Virus record (IMG/VR): IMGVR_UViG_3300032288_005505
Span: 1-31,736 of that record
Direction: 5' to 3' (one strand)
DNA from: a virus
Length of the DNA: 31,736 bases
Part shown: positions 25,201 to 31,736 of the stretch, piece by piece
How positions within the stretch are numbered: the first letter of the stretch is position 1
How the letters are laid out: each line of letters opens with the position of its first letter
Made by a program: the position numbers and the translations under genes
Notes under the pieces: model-generated
What the model saw: the letters and a program-made list of their open reading frames with translations, nothing else
Told to the model about the DNA's origin: nothing
Database searches by the model: none

Positions 25201-28200
25201 TGATGCATCTAAAGTTCCTGAAGAATTCAATCTTACCGCATATCTTCTATTTTGACTGTTAAAGGTTGTAAAGTCTCCCCCAACAAGAATACTTCCGTTT
25301 GTTTGTAATGAAACATCTCTTACGATATTATTAAATCCTGAACCAATATTCAAATTATCGTCAGCACCTAAAGGAGTTAAACGTAGAAGTCTGTTAACCG
25401 GAATTGTATTAAAAGAAGTAAAACTACCACCAACCAATACTTTACCATCAACAGGTTGTATTGTTACTTTATAAACACCCTCACCCGGTTGAAAGGCATT
25501 TGATACCGCAAATGTTGAATCCACTGTTCCATTAGTTTCTAACCTAACTAACGCATCTATACTTGGATTTCCATCATATTCCGAAAAATCTCCCCCGACA
25601 ATAATTTTTCCGTCAGAAGGTTGTATAGCAATAGTTCTAACTGTATCATTAAACCCAGCACCAAAATTAAATGATGGGTCATAATCTCCGTTAGAATTTA
25701 ATTTAATGATTCTAGAACACGGAGTACCATTATAAGAAGTAAATTCACCTCCAATATAATAATTACCACCTGAATCTATTGCCACAGTATGAACTGTATC
25801 ATTAAACCCACCATCAAATGGTGTTTGAGATGCTGACGCCAAACCTTTACCCCATCTAAATTTCATACCGTGCTCATAGACATAATTTTGAAGTGGTCCA
25901 TAAGCATTCAAATCAAGTAAAGGGAATAATTGAGCCATTGTACCCCCAGTAACTAACTGAAAATATTCAACACCAGCCTTATACTTATACGCCTTTTTTT
26001 GTTCAGTTAATTTTAATTTTAATCCCACAGTTGTGGCATATCCATTTGGTTGTGGGTTATAATATGTTATATATTTTTGTACTAATTGTGTAGGATTGTA
26101 TAATGCATCCCCTGTTATTGAATTTGTTCCTAATTCATTTAATGTCGCTCCCGTTAAGTTAGGGTCATATATCTCATTCGTATTTGTAAATGATAATAAA
26201 GTTCCCGGATCACCCAAATTACTTAAAGTTCCTTGATCACAAACAAGTATTAGTGGTTGATCATAAAACGGCGCTGAGACATCTTCTGTAGTTGTATTAG
26301 GTATAAAATTTTTAATTGTTGTTTGTATTTTACCCCCAAAAGATGTTCTATAAGTATCTCTAGTATTTAATTGATTTAACCTTTGGGACCATGTTTGAGT
26401 AAACGATAAAGTTGCAGAAGGACTAATTTGACTAGGCCAAGTAACAACGGGTGTTTTATACAGTTTAAATTTATTATTTGATTTGTCACCTAAATACCCC
26501 GCAAATCCCTGTCCTATTGACGAATTTAAAGTTTCATTTGTAAAATCGTAATTAGGGTTTGTCGCATTGCTATTAGGATCGTAATTCCTTATGAGGTTTG
26601 CCATATAATTTTCATTATATTTACTATAAGTTCTAACACTATTACTATCAATTAAAACACTAAAATTTCCAGCATCTTGATATAAATCAATCAAATCGTC
26701 CCCTACTTGAATTATCTCACAAGAACAATTATCACAATCAGGATATGATAACATTGGTAAAGAATATCTTGCAAATGGATTTTGTGGCTCCATTAATTCT
26801 AATGCCCACTTTTCACAATTGAAAGCCTCTCCCCACCCAAGACTATCAAAAACATCATTTATTTTATAACATAAACTTACAATGTTATCATTCCAAAAAT
26901 TGGCTAATTTATTCCATAACCTAACAATAATATCATAAAGCCAAGCAAGTACGTGTAATACAACAATGAAAATGTATATTAACGGATAAAATAACCCTAA
27001 TGTGAAATACACAACAAAAAATATGATATCAAACCTAAATTGTGCATCATTTGTTGGAAACCTATTTGTTGTCGCTGTACAAGCCCTTTCTGTTATTTCT
27101 TTAATTCCTAAAATTCTAGATGGTATATATCCCCATTTCCATCTATCTATATGTCCCGATACTGTATAAACTCGATTATAATTAAATTCAAAAAATTTAT
27201 CCTCACAATCAACCGCTTCTTGTATGATTTGTAACCCCAATGTGGTTCCCGTATCCCCATAATCATTCCAATCTAAACTAAACGCATATGACTTTCTTTG
27301 TAAATCTGTGTCATCAGGTTCATTTAAACTTGTAGATAACCAACCATATTCTTTTATATTTGGAACTAAATAATCAGCTCTTATTATTGTTGAACCTTGT
27401 GGGTCTTCATTTTGATATTGAATCCTGAATCTATATTTTGCCTTCGTTGGTATTCCAACCGTTGGATCGTTAGACAAAATTTGTTCTCCAAATTCGTTTG
27501 TTGTTATATAGTCAAGATTCATCGGCACTTCAACTAACCAAGTCCCGTTATCATCAATTATGTTACCACCATCCTCAAATTTATATTCTTCTAAAACAGG
27601 AAATCCAATAGAATCGCTATTAATAGTTTGTCTTATTGCTAAAATTTTTCCTGATTGCGTAACCATATCACAAAGAGCCCCTGTATTTAAACTTGGTTTA
27701 CAACTTACCTTTAATTCGTCTTCATCAGAATTGCTAAATATAGAACCCATAAAAATTGCTTGTGGTGAAATTTCAATTCCTGAATCACGCAAATCAAAAT
27801 CGACTCTTGTTATTCCAATTGTACAATACTCGTCATCCCCCCAAAAAGGATCAACTTCCACTTCTTTAACTTCATTAATAATTTGTGGAAGCATCGCTAA
27901 ATTAGAATTAGCCCTGAATTGAGGTCCAGCAAATTGTCCTTCAACACCTATCCCCATTCTTATTAAATCTGCAGGTCTTTGTGAAAAACATCCAATGTTA
28001 GATATGTCCATATCCATAACAACACTTTGCATCCCTAAAGGAACACCAACAATCATAAAATCACCACTATCGTTTGTACGTACTGTGAATTTATAATATT
28101 TTTCATATATCTCTAATACTTCAGTTCTTGTTAATAAATCATTTCTGTCAGGAAAAGTTCCTGTAGGTGTATGTCCACCATACTCTTGTACATACGGTAG

Positions 28201-28515
28201 TAGATTATATCTGTAACCATCTTCGTTTTTATCAGAAATAGATTTGTAAGGATATAAAGTTGAGATAATTGGATCAACTTCGTCTTCAGTACTAAGGGGC
28301 ACAAAAACAGAAATACTAACATTAGGTACTCCATACCCTCCGTTTGCAATTACCCTACCAGCAATCACACCATAATCGGCACAAAATTTAGTATATAAAT
28401 CTTCTTGTTTTAATTTTAAAGACAAAATTTCTATCAAATCAAAATCTTGATCGATTTTCATTTGGATATTTTTGTCTGAACCTGGTTTCGCCTTGATTCT
28501 ATAGCTTTTGAACAT
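22246..28515 (-). CDS. Giant baseplate-region protein with carboxypeptidase-regulatory-like domain and seven-bladed propeller, 2089 aa
   Basis: Domains in order: an N-terminal polar region; a carboxypeptidase-regulatory-like beta-sandwich split over residues about 50-75 (AGRVIANGGYGVPNVSISVF) and 141-170 (TNDSGDFMIVGVPLGMQSVV); and a very hydrophobic stretch at about 495-531. Next, a Cys cluster (DCDNCSCE near 588-595), then seven delta-60 (DUF5122) repeats at about 902-1281. Finally there is a long unassigned region with several Cys and a tail ending YIKKYVVGQI. The gene directly follows gp6, where T4 carries gp7, so it is probably a wedge or wedge-attached protein. There is no signal peptide. 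Length and domain mix are unusual; the start ATG follows an A-rich leader with a TATTTAT motif 14 bases upstream. Confidence 0.65.
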   Translation of the reverse strand: MFKSYRIKAKPGSDKNIQMKIDQDFDLIEILSLKLKQEDLYTKFCADYGVIAGRVIANGGYGVPNVSISVFVPLSTEDEVDPIISTLYPYKSISDKNEDGYRYNLLPYVQEYGGHTPTGTFPDRNDLLTRTEVLEIYEKYYKFTVRTNDSGDFMIVGVPLGMQSVVMDMDISNIGCFSQRPADLIRMGIGVEGQFAGPQFRANSNLAMLPQIINEVKEVEVDPFWGDDEYCTIGITRVDFDLRDSGIEISPQAIFMGSIFSNSDEDELKVSCKPSLNTGALCDMVTQSGKILAIRQTINSDSIGFPVLEEYKFEDGGNIIDDNGTWLVEVPMNLDYITTNEFGEQILSNDPTVGIPTKAKYRFRIQYQNEDPQGSTIIRADYLVPNIKEYGWLSTSLNEPDDTDLQRKSYAFSLDWNDYGDTGTTLGLQIIQEAVDCEDKFFEFNYNRVYTVSGHIDRWKWGYIPSRILGIKEITERACTATTNRFPTNDAQFRFDIIFFVVYFTLGLFYPLIYIFIVVLHVLAWLYDIIVRLWNKLANFWNDNIVSLCYKINDVFDSLGWGEAFNCEKWALELMEPQNPFARYSLPMLSYPDCDNCSCEIIQVGDDLIDLYQDAGNFSVLIDSNSVRTYSKYNENYMANLIRNYDPNSNATNPNYDFTNETLNSSIGQGFAGYLGDKSNNKFKLYKTPVVTWPSQISPSATLSFTQTWSQRLNQLNTRDTYRTSFGGKIQTTIKNFIPNTTTEDVSAPFYDQPLILVCDQGTLSNLGDPGTLLSFTNTNEIYDPNLTGATLNELGTNSITGDALYNPTQLVQKYITYYNPQPNGYATTVGLKLKLTEQKKAYKYKAGVEYFQLVTGGTMAQLFPLLDLNAYGPLQNYVYEHGMKFRWGKGLASASQTPFDGGFNDTVHTVAIDSGGNYYIGGEFTSYNGTPCSRIIKLNSNGDYDPSFNFGAGFNDTVRTIAIQPSDGKIIVGGDFSEYDGNPSIDALVRLETNGTVDSTFAVSNAFQPGEGVYKVTIQPVDGKVLVGGSFTSFNTIPVNRLLRLTPLGADDNLNIGSGFNNIVRDVSLQTNGSILVGGDFTTFNSQNRRYAVRLNSSGTLDASFSTTSQLTQTNPINGNVYTIKQALDGTGDIYIGGNFTYYRNVYVGRIVKTQQNGNIIQSFTNTSLSLSDGFDDTVRVIYNYLDANNVEKLLVGGDFTEYRNNVRNQIVRLLNDGSVDTAFNLNQSWSQNASGGVYDIKRENFLPLYKVLIGGAFSNPNIGVRLKRLIDTGNSDFIINSSLTNPTSGPYANWTNVNRTYNAIPRQIVSNFDNKEIAILVRGVDPYTEKQRIEYDISPLFGKPLGDIKVTGNYYLNIPPQLNTLPIAPATTALWQVPGVTPSTWAYDVHTPESHYVINNRNIRLFHPSFSSPVSGLNTLPLFQSFSAFTNNSLKYYSSLDKSQSVFVSYPGDSRNVASFTTPAGVYSPRAYNWTQGYNTISRLWYSTDPPTNISPSVYPSYVTDVGNIEGGTLIASTTTPGQLFNINNTSSIFARVYSPSYLTDTNYSYDCTIEDSTRLVFRSDRLPTSTTTQISGNSSYALFLNDNFKIYKVLEGGISTELTFTPYVPLDVGVGQDFADRPSGSTVSDLVINSLSCEGMTLLSCYSGNGETFGVVAPCANNFDGNLEKQVVVGGCYYFVSKEYLSQAELERDANSLAEWKARFIFSFAACREVFSHVFHNNWVNGGLYSFAFQNRVIFDLNGQPIYKFCGSSESANAPYQGPVYFASGTSNSFFYRSTPYDHTQNQFVGQVPRKKAWFGGQWENASEYGGLNSRNIFFPTTIMDLGPRDQFTKEICFNPQLDGYLVETLKTTTYNPTDTILLFFFLSRLLSTSTSDLYLGTGNASVFALFSRSGLRIDGDVAQMFSINSEYGILPFNDQFYDDNDVYLSTTNGNAVVGVLYESDVAKRRTLSPGILTFGNVLQYNGYPKTQNVPMYKWLRNDSNGYLSILGDQDNNWYTNINGIYETKYQEMSFITTEYFQASNGPNTGYIYNYDNNGVPTFAPSQNPNNTPDFVVSAPYHFYFGLFKGKSAMNRYIKKYVVGQI

Positions 28516-28529
28516 TTTTTTCTTTGTTG

Positions 28530-28536
28530 ATAAATA
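28530..28536 (-). promoter_or_regulatory. TATTTAT motif upstream of the gene starting at 28515
   Basis: The coding-strand copy (CTATTTAT followed by CAAC) ends 14 bases before the ATG. The TATTTAT core is kept while the downstream AAA found elsewhere is not, which argues that the core itself is the shared element. Confidence 0.35.
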
Positions 28537-28545
28537 GTTATTGAC

Positions 28546-28562
28546 TTACTTTTAAAAAGTAA
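28546..28562. promoter_or_regulatory. Near-perfect palindrome in the gap before the giant gene
   Basis: TTACTTTT and AAAAGTAA flank a single central A. The gap of 73 bases between gp6 and the giant gene is one of the largest in the window and holds this palindrome plus the TATTTAT motif. It could be an operator or weak hairpin; no T-run typical of a terminator follows. Confidence 0.3.
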
Positions 28563-28588
28563 TATCATATCAAACAAAATAAACAATC

Positions 28589-30430
28589 TTATGAAAAGTC
28601 GACTGTAGTAAGATTTTTAACTCTCACTTTTATGTCTTTGTTTGGGAATCTAATTTGATAAATCTGATCGGGTTCAGCAAAGATTGTACTATCAATAAGT
28701 TCTATTTCTTTAGTCACAACACTAATATATCTTTGTGATGTTTCTGATGAAGAATATAACCCACCAACTTTATTGTAAATTTTCAAATCCGTAAGAGCAT
28801 TTACCCCTGATATATTTTGAACAATTGTTCTTATTTCAGAAACATTAACATTTTGTCCAAGCTCTCTATTTGAAGGTAACATATAATTATTCACACTATT
28901 AATTACCTGTGTAATAACATCTCCTTGTGAACCAGGACTGTCAAGAACAATAAAAAATTCAAATTCTAAATCAATAACTTTAGCAACTTCAATCGAGATA
29001 TAGTCGTTTATCATTCTATATTTTGACAAGTATGTTGCTAAATTTGTTTTTAGATTGTTAGAGACGGTTTGAGTTAAAACCCCCGTACTATCATAAGATA
29101 ATATTTTTACTGAAATTTTATTGTTAACTTCAGATATAGCAACTTTAGCAGGTGCCCCAAAATTACCTGGCATTGTATCAATTAAAGATTTGTAATCATT
29201 AATAGTAACCGCCCTTTTTTGTGCCGAAAAATTATATGTCACCATATTTCTTACTTCTTCAACACTTGGTTGGTTTGCACCTCCAATTGCTGCGGTGACA
29301 TTATTTACTCTCAACGATTGAATGACATTGTTGTTAATAATTTCTGATGGGCCGTTTACCACAAAATCAACTAACCCAACTTGATTAATTGCACCAACAC
29401 CTATGTTACTTGATAACCCACCACCTGTTCTATATTGAACAAAAAGGGTAGTGTTTGGTTTTACAGTGAGCCCAAGTCCTATATTATTTTGAAAGTTTTG
29501 TAATTTTAAAGGTATTCCTGTAGTTGTAAATTGTCTTAATTGTTCATCAGGTGTAACAGTACCCGCACCAAATTGGATTTTAAGAAAACCTTCAGGTGTG
29601 TATTCAGTTATGAATCTATTATCTGTTTTTATATATCTACCAACCTTTACCCCAGCTTCATCAACAGGTTTTGTTGGGTCTTCAATAAATACAGTATCTT
29701 CAACCAAAGCATCCACTTCATACCACCTATTAGTGGAACTTGCAAATTCAGAAAATGAGGGTGTAGCCTGATAAGTCGTACCTTCTTTTTGAATTATAGA
29801 TGTTACTCCTAAAACATTTTTATCAGGTAAAAAGAAATTATAAAAAGGTATTACGTCTTGTGGATTAATTACTTTTTTAAAAACTTGGGTTGTACCATTA
29901 ACCACAACTTCTCTTTTAGTTATAATATAACTTGTTACTGAATTATTATTACCGTTAAAAATCGGAACTTTTGTTCTATTAATAAATCCTTCTCTGTTAA
30001 ATTGTGATGAAAAATCTATGTCATACACTGTCTCAAAAGTGGTTCCTCCCCCGTTAAATTGTGTGCCTGTTCTTAATATACCTAAATACCTAACATCTTC
30101 AGCATCCCCAAAAGCCGGTACTGTAATTGAAATGTCAACTATCGCAACAGAAGGTCTGAAACCAGGAACTTTAAGTCCGTAAGTTCTTGCAATATTAAAT
30201 ATAGATGATCTTTGTTGAGCATATTGTAGTACTGTTTCTTGTATACTTCTATCTATATGAAAATTTAAATTGTCTCCAATTGCTGCGTTTAAATCCATTA
30301 AAACGGAAAAAACCGATGCGTCATTAAAATTTTGAATTAAGTCGGGATAATACTGTCTTGTGTAATCAATAAGATCGTTTCTTAACCCTTCAAAATCTCT
30401 TTCAGTATATGATATTTTTCTATTTGCCAT
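28589..30430 (-). CDS. Baseplate wedge protein, gp6/J-like
   Basis: The 613-residue protein matches the baseplate J / T4 gp6 family in layout and key segments. The start is ISYTERDFEGLRNDLIDYTR, then FNDASVFSVLMDLNAAIGDN and YAQQRSSIFNIARTYGL, as in gp6 of T4-like phages. The conserved QKRAVTINDYKSLIDTMPG segment lies in the second half. T4 gp6 has 660 residues, so the length is usual. In T4, gp6 dimers join neighbouring wedges into the baseplate ring around the central hub. It starts at an ATG at 30430, four bases after the gp25-like gene, with no Shine-Dalgarno but an AT-rich leader. Confidence 0.9.
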   Translation of the reverse strand: MANRKISYTERDFEGLRNDLIDYTRQYYPDLIQNFNDASVFSVLMDLNAAIGDNLNFHIDRSIQETVLQYAQQRSSIFNIARTYGLKVPGFRPSVAIVDISITVPAFGDAEDVRYLGILRTGTQFNGGGTTFETVYDIDFSSQFNREGFINRTKVPIFNGNNNSVTSYIITKREVVVNGTTQVFKKVINPQDVIPFYNFFLPDKNVLGVTSIIQKEGTTYQATPSFSEFASSTNRWYEVDALVEDTVFIEDPTKPVDEAGVKVGRYIKTDNRFITEYTPEGFLKIQFGAGTVTPDEQLRQFTTTGIPLKLQNFQNNIGLGLTVKPNTTLFVQYRTGGGLSSNIGVGAINQVGLVDFVVNGPSEIINNNVIQSLRVNNVTAAIGGANQPSVEEVRNMVTYNFSAQKRAVTINDYKSLIDTMPGNFGAPAKVAISEVNNKISVKILSYDSTGVLTQTVSNNLKTNLATYLSKYRMINDYISIEVAKVIDLEFEFFIVLDSPGSQGDVITQVINSVNNYMLPSNRELGQNVNVSEIRTIVQNISGVNALTDLKIYNKVGGLYSSSETSQRYISVVTKEIELIDSTIFAEPDQIYQIRFPNKDIKVRVKNLTTVDFS

Positions 30431-30434
30431 TCTA

Positions 30435-30896
30435 TTATAAATTAATAATTATAAACTCTCTACTACCAAATGGATTGTTTTCATCTATGTATTCAATACG
30501 AATTTTTGCAGTATACTCCTCCGTGTTTGCACCTGGCACCCTATAAACAGGTATATCAAATTGTTCAGGTCTTAAATCACCAACCGACATTTCAGATTCA
30601 GTATAGGGTTCAACAACAACATTTTGTATTGTTAGATTTGGTATAAACTGTTTTACGGACTCTTCAATTTCTGTTTTAATACTATCAAAAGTATCTCCGT
30701 CAAGTGGTTCGAATATATACTCATATAGTCTTGTTCCAAAATTTGGTAAATAGTACCTACTTCCTTTTCTTGTTAAAAGTAAATGTACCAAATCTGTTCT
30801 GATTTCTTCTTCGGTGGTTTCAGACAATGAAAGATATTTTCCAACTTGACTTTGTCTAAATGGAAAATTAATACCATATGTTATACCGTTTGCCAT
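30435..30896 (-). CDS. Baseplate wedge protein, gp25-like
   Basis: The 153-residue protein matches the GPW/gp25 family. It has an N-terminal extension with INFPFRQSQVGKYLSLSETT, then EEEIRTDLVHLLLTRKGSRY, the family core 'LLT-x-x-G-x-R-x-x-x-P-x-x-G-(T/S)-x-L', followed by YLPNFGTRLYEYIFEPLD. The C-terminal part ends ENNPFGSREFIIINL. T4 gp25 (132 residues) sits at the wedge core where the sheath is anchored and is conserved in all contractile systems. It is the first gene after the terminator at 30941-30958, so a promoter probably lies in the 47-base gap before it. Confidence 0.92.
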   Translation of the reverse strand: MANGITYGINFPFRQSQVGKYLSLSETTEEEIRTDLVHLLLTRKGSRYYLPNFGTRLYEYIFEPLDGDTFDSIKTEIEESVKQFIPNLTIQNVVVEPYTESEMSVGDLRPEQFDIPVYRVPGANTEEYTAKIRIEYIDENNPFGSREFIIINL

Positions 30897-30901
30897 ATCA
30901 T

Positions 30902-30908
30902 ATAAATA
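30902..30908 (-). promoter_or_regulatory. TATTTAT motif upstream of the gp25-like gene
   Basis: The coding-strand copy ends five bases before the ATG at 30896. It lies in the gap just downstream of a terminator, where a new transcription unit should start, which supports a promoter role. Confidence 0.4.
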
Positions 30909-30940
30909 TAATAGCTTAATATTTTATATAAATAAAAAAA

Positions 30941-30958
30941 TCCTTACTTTCGTAAGGA
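30941..30958 (-). terminator. Rho-independent-type terminator overlapping a stop codon
   Basis: TCCTTAC and GTAAGGA form a 7-bp stem with a 4-base loop (TTTC on plus, GAAA on minus). In the minus direction it is followed by seven T residues. T-rich sequence also follows in the plus direction, so it could work both ways. The TAA stop of the DUF5522 gene lies in the 5' arm and loop-proximal region of the minus-strand hairpin. Confidence 0.75.
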
Positions 30959-31171
30959 CTTTTTTAAGTTTTTATTACCTTTTTGGTGAAGTGGTTCATA
31001 GGGGCAATGTCTACATCCACTACCACAACAACTACCCCTACGTTTATGATACTCTTCAGTCATAACCATATTTCCTTGTTCATTATAATAAAAGTCAGTT
31101 GGTTGAAGTTTCGGTCCAAACTCTCTAACATATAATTGTTGTACCCAATCTTTAGATGCACCTAAATTCAT
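30944..31171 (-). CDS. DUF5522 family Cys-rich small protein
   Basis: The 75-residue protein carries the DUF5522 signature: DFYYNEQGNMVMTEEYHKRR followed by GSCCGSGCRHCPY, with four Cys and a His that could bind a metal. The family is small, of unknown function, and familiar from Bacteroidota genomes, so this copy may have been captured from a host. The end is Lys-rich (NLKKSLRK) and its stop codon is part of the terminator hairpin. It lies 85 bases after the ribonucleotide reductase gene. I see no enzyme function. Confidence 0.8.
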   Translation of the reverse strand: MNLGASKDWVQQLYVREFGPKLQPTDFYYNEQGNMVMTEEYHKRRGSCCGSGCRHCPYEPLHQKGNKNLKKSLRK

Positions 31172-31256
31172 TTTAATTTTTTTTTCTAAGATTATAGAAC
31201 GCCAACAATACTTGATATGTTAACGTAACATTATTTCCCCACTGAACTTTCATAAC

Positions 31257-31736
31257 TTATACAATTTCACACGCACCTCCCGCACACGCAGCTTCTCCTC
31301 GTAAGTCAGTGTTATCTTGTAATTCAACAACTTTGGTTAAATCAACATCTTTAAGTGCTGAAAGTAGTGTTTCAAATTGTTCTTTTGTACAATCTTCAAA
31401 CGGTGCTTGTGTGTATGTTCCTCCATTATATGGTAATACAGATAATCCGTCATAGAAATCTCTATTGTTCCACATCCAATCACCAACTAAATCCCACTCA
31501 TCCTCTTTGATTGAAACTGTTGCAGAAACGTTATGTGTGTTTTGTCCACTTCTGTGTCCTGGTTTAATCCACTCTTGTGATACTTTTTTCACACGTTCCA
31601 ACATTTGAAATACTGACTCGTGTCTTACAATTGAACCCATTGGTGCTTTTTGTGGGATAGTAATAACTGCAGTATCGTGAGGACGGAAGAATTCATCTTC
31701 AATTAACTCAGGGTGATTAATTGCCAAGTAAGAATA
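31257..31736 (-). CDS. Class II ribonucleotide reductase, C-terminal fragment
   Basis: About 159 residues are visible and the frame stays open to the right edge, so the gene continues outside the window. Matches to adenosylcobalamin-dependent reductases include the NVSATVSIKEDEW and NNRDFYDGLSVLPYNGGTY segments, AQAPFEDCTKEQFE-type sequence and the C-terminal pair Cys-Ala-Gly-Gly-Ala-Cys. That pair has the spacing of the Cys731/Cys736 redox pair of Lactobacillus leichmannii reductase (Cys-Val-Gly-Gly-Ala-Cys). The enzyme makes deoxynucleotides from ribonucleotides for phage DNA synthesis and does not need oxygen. A TTG in frame at 31727 is not the real start. Confidence 0.88.
   Translation of the reverse strand, partial: YSYLAINHPELIEDEFFRPHDTAVITIPQKAPMGSIVRHESVFQMLERVKKVSQEWIKPGHRSGQNTHNVSATVSIKEDEWDLVGDWMWNNRDFYDGLSVLPYNGGTYTQAPFEDCTKEQFETLLSALKDVDLTKVVELQDNTDLRGEAACAGGACEIV

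Noticed and set aside
31191-31196. TATAAT on the minus strand before the DUF5522 gene as a sigma-70-type promoter
   Set aside because: No matching upstream hexamer at the usual spacing, and no Bacteroidota-type TAnnTTTG element; too weak to list.
22246-31736. Interpretation as a chromosomal tailocin or extracellular contractile injection system
   Set aside because: The neighbouring ribonucleotide reductase and RuvC-like nuclease, and the size and number of fibre genes, fit a virulent phage genome better; head genes are outside the window, so this is not absolutely excluded.

Overview
The window is strongly AT-rich. It reads as part of the late structural region of a tailed phage with a contractile, T4-like tail, probably infecting a member of the Bacteroidota, most likely a flavobacterium. 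Three things point to a phage: a gp25-type baseplate wedge gene, a gp6/J-type baseplate wedge gene and a run of large tail and fibre genes, flanked by nucleotide-metabolism and recombination genes (a ribonucleotide reductase C-terminus and a RuvC-like resolvase). Four things point to the host: SprB-type adhesin repeats, a PKD domain, seven delta-60 (DUF5122) repeats with a DUF5522 protein, and the lack of Shine-Dalgarno sequences at the starts I examined. Every gene I accept lies on the minus strand, so transcription runs from high to low coordinates.

In transcription order: (1) 31736-30944 holds the C-terminus of a class II (B12-dependent) ribonucleotide reductase and a small Cys-rich DUF5522 protein, closed by a hairpin terminator that contains the DUF5522 stop codon. 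(2) 30896-14684 is the baseplate block: gp25-like, gp6-like, a 2089-residue protein with a seven-bladed propeller and a membrane-like hydrophobic stretch, three unassigned proteins, one PKD protein, and a 993-residue protein with a patch resembling P2 gpI/T4 gp7. Most of the genes from 22249 to 14684 overlap by a few bases at stop and start, which suggests translational coupling. (3) 14684-716 is the adhesin and fibre block: two proteins with SprB-like repeats, two proteins with Thr-Pro linkers, three roughly 95-residue paralogues, two fibres sharing an N-terminal module, a LamG-like protein and a tail-collar-like fibre. Two overlapping glycosyltransferase-like genes sit in the middle. (4) 714-1 holds a RuvC-like nuclease and the first 23 codons of a gene that runs off the window.

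Taken together, the cassette encodes a baseplate carrying a modular set of surface-binding proteins. Several are built from domains that Bacteroidota use for their own gliding and adhesion proteins, and the two sugar-transfer enzymes may decorate them (inference). No tRNA, CRISPR array, integrase or insertion sequence was seen, and no gene-free stretch exceeds about 90 bases.
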